A stretch of DNA of 64,000 nucleotides from Planctomyces sp. SH-PL14 (GTDB lineage: Bacteria > Planctomycetota > Planctomycetia > Planctomycetales > Planctomycetaceae): NCBI RefSeq assembly GCF_001610835.1, contig NZ_CP011270.1:3552001-3616000 (forward strand), given 5' to 3'. Positions 62,441-64,000 of this stretch are shown one piece after another. Position numbers and translations under genes: made by a program. The stretch's first letter is position 1. Every line of letters begins with the position of its first letter. The notes under the pieces are model-generated. The model worked only from the letters and a program-made list of their open reading frames with translations. It was not told the DNA's origin and did not search any database.

Positions 62441-63729
62441 GTCGTCTGCTCCGGAGCAGGGGCGTCCGCGGGGGACGCGGGGGCGTCGGGATCACCCGCG
62501 GGCGGGGCCGGGGTCTCCAGGCCGAGCGATTCCCGCTGCCGCTGGAGGGCCGCTTCAGTGCTCCGGCTGGGGCGGTAGTCGTCCGAGAACGTCATCCCCG
62601 CCGCCTCGTAGGCGTCGAGGTCGGTCCAGAGGATCGAAGTCTCCTGATTGAAGCGGACGATCCAACGGCCGACCGTGTCCTTCCGGCTCTCCCGCTCCCA
62701 CGTGACCGACTCCAGCTGCACGCCGATGATGACGGTCCGCGGCTGTTCGGTGAGAGGAAACTTCTCAAGGGCGGGGAACGTCGCCAGGACGACGGGCCGG
62801 CCGGTCTCCGTCGGCACCGACCATTCGAGGTAGGTCGTCAGCGTATCCCGCTTGGGATCGAGCTTGAGCCGTCGGGCGGGGAGCTCAAGGATCAGCCACC
62901 GGTCGTAGTACTTGGAGTGAAAGTCCGCCGGCCAGAGGTGGACGTTGTCCGGCAGAGTCCGGTCCGCCTCGGCCACGATCTCAATCAGGGAGGCGGGGGC
63001 CAGAAGTCCCATCGCGACCGTCTCGCTGCGGTACTGGCGGATGCGGGTCGCCTCGGCGTCGTGCCGGTCCAGGATGTCGGCGGCGTCGGCGGCCTGTTCG
63101 AGGTGGGGCTTGGCGTCGAGCCACTTCTGCTGGCTCACCGCGGCCATCCCCAGCTCCGCCTGCTCCTTATAAGTCACGAGGGCGTGCTCGTAGTTCTGCG
63201 AGCGGATCGCGAAGTACCCCGTGAAGACCAGCACGAGTCCGACCGCCGCGAAGATGAAGTGATACGGGCGGAGGAGGCGCTGCGGCGGGCGGGGGGGCTC
63301 GGGACGCGGCGGCGGCTCCAGTTCCTTCTTCTTCTTCGGTTTGCGGGCCTTCCGTTCCGCTTCGTCGTCGAGAACGACCACGTCATCAAGAACGGACTGG
63401 ACCGGCGCCAACCCCGGCCGGGCGTCGCTCTCCTGCGATTCGGAGCGGGGCCCCTTGGTCGGTGGTGGCTCCTCCTCGGCAGCGGCCCCGGACGCCGGTG
63501 CGGCGGCGGCCGCCGCGGAAGAGGCAGCCGCCATCTTGGGCGGCGGATAAACGTCGCGGGGGAGGACGAAGAGGGAGGTCCCGCAGTCCCGGCAGACGAT
63601 CCGCTGGGGCGAGCGCTTGCGAAGGCCGGCGTGTCGGACGCCGCACTCGCACTCCATTTCGAAGGGGCGCGGAGTCTCGTCGCCCGGTCCTTTGAAGACG
63701 TTCGTCGCTTTGGAGAACCAGTTGCTCAT
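62437..63729 (-). CDS. Zinc-ribbon single-pass membrane protein
   Basis: A 430-residue protein. Residues 27-49 form a zinc ribbon (CECGVRHAGL then VCRDCG). A Pro/Ala/Glu-rich linker and a Lys cluster (KPKKKKELEPPP) lead to one membrane helix at about 156-175 (YHFIFAAVGLVLVFTGYFAI). The periplasmic part begins with a short helical region (LGMAAVSQQKWLDAKPHLEQ) and continues as a beta-rich domain (DRWLILELPARRLKLDPKRD, RTVIIGVQLESVTWERESR, GRWIVRFNQETSILW). The start at 63729 precedes the zinc ribbon; a frame to 63966 is not supported. It is coupled to the following gene and may present that secreted protein at the membrane. Confidence 0.75.
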   Translation of the reverse strand: MSNWFSKATNVFKGPGDETPRPFEMECECGVRHAGLRKRSPQRIVCRDCGTSLFVLPRDVYPPPKMAAASSAAAAAAPASGAAAEEEPPPTKGPRSESQESDARPGLAPVQSVLDDVVVLDDEAERKARKPKKKKELEPPPRPEPPRPPQRLLRPYHFIFAAVGLVLVFTGYFAIRSQNYEHALVTYKEQAELGMAAVSQQKWLDAKPHLEQAADAADILDRHDAEATRIRQYRSETVAMGLLAPASLIEIVAEADRTLPDNVHLWPADFHSKYYDRWLILELPARRLKLDPKRDTLTTYLEWSVPTETGRPVVLATFPALEKFPLTEQPRTVIIGVQLESVTWERESRKDTVGRWIVRFNQETSILWTDLDAYEAAGMTFSDDYRPSRSTEAALQRQRESLGLETPAPPAGDPDAPASPADAPAPEQTT

Positions 63730-64000
63730 CGGGCGACGGGTGGAGGACGCGGGGAGACGCTCAGAGACGGCCACCAAGTTTATCCGTCGCTCGCGCCACG
63801 GGCGAGGGCGCCCGCCCGGCGTCCCGCGCACTCGACGGCCACCACCGCGCCGCGGGAGGGCGAGGCTCCCGCCGAGCCGCGAACGGTTCACCCCGCTCCG
63901 CCGCTCCATCACGCGATCGCCATCGCGCCAGACAACACCGCGGCCGCCGAAAAGAGACGACGACACTCCGCCAGGACGTCCGCACCCGCAAACGCCCTGT
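63730..64000. other. Intergenic DNA at the right window edge
   Basis: About 270 bp with no supportable gene. It holds the single GGGAGGGCGAGGCTC arm listed separately and presumably the promoter of the two-gene unit to its left. Confidence 0.45.
63853..63881. repeat. Single arm of the GGGAGGGCGAGGCTC element
   Basis: CGGGAGGGCGAGGCTCCCG, followed by CCGAGCCGCG, matches both arms of the element at 16491-16664 with only a few changes. No opposite arm is visible before the window edge, so it is either a solo arm or cut by the edge. Confidence 0.7.

Overview
The window looks like chromosomal DNA of a planctomycete (Planctomycetota, probably order Planctomycetales). The signs are very GC-rich DNA, a giant surface protein whose N-terminus carries the planctomycete LEPRxLL-like motif (here ETLEDRRLLSA), an ECF sigma factor overlapping a zinc-finger/Ser-Thr kinase gene, a tiny Lys/Ala/Pro histone-H1-like peptide, zinc-ribbon membrane proteins, a csrA gene and many lipoproteins or secreted proteins without assignable function. 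The genus cannot be fixed from sequence alone. I found no tRNA, rRNA, CRISPR array, prophage or transposase gene.

Layout. 1-9.6 kb: a truncated parallel beta-helix protein, a ROK sugar kinase, csrA, epmA, fliO, a lipoprotein with TPRs, a methyltransferase, an AlkD-like protein and a 32-residue H1-like peptide with a clear terminator. 9.6-10.4 kb: non-coding DNA of odd composition packed with GCGC blocks. 10.4-16.2 kb (plus strand): HGSNAT/DUF5009-type membrane acyltransferase, a zinc-ribbon protein, two tandem paralogues each preceded by a hairpin that displays the Shine-Dalgarno in its loop, scpB and yebC/yeeN. 16.2-29.3 kb: dnaK, a DUF2314 lipoprotein, a PfkB kinase, an MsrB-MsrA fusion, DUF2784, YihY/BrkB, a VOC protein, a TPR protein and a Tat-exported sugar isomerase. 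29.4-43.1 kb: an unknown coiled-coil protein, an alpha/beta hydrolase, a DEDDh exonuclease, ECF sigma plus kinase, a coiled-coil secreted protein, a WD40-like gene broken by a homopolymer frameshift, and a membrane spermidine-synthase-like/TPR fusion. 43.6-57.7 kb: one 4696-residue surface protein. 58.1-63.7 kb: purF-coaC pair and a translationally coupled pair of unknown envelope proteins.

The most striking feature is not a gene. A family of roughly 315-340 bp elements made of at least five potential hairpins occurs in intergenic DNA: seven near-complete copies, one half copy and three fragments, in both orientations. Two of its GC hairpins carry either a 3-4 nt loop or an approximately 18 nt loop module (core CAACACAGG), and in one copy that module is exactly inverted relative to another copy while its flanks are not. 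Element ends often lie within about 30 bp of a stop codon. This is the best candidate for something undescribed. Four other repeat types are also present: TIR elements with AACACAGAG arms, GGGAGGGCGAGGCTC arms, REP-like palindrome clusters, and a 21-bp inverted repeat.

Coupling: sigma and kinase genes overlap by 11 bp; the second paralogue overlaps scpB by 4 bp; coaC overlaps purF by 1 bp; the two envelope genes at 62.4 kb overlap by 4 bp. Most other genes look monocistronic.
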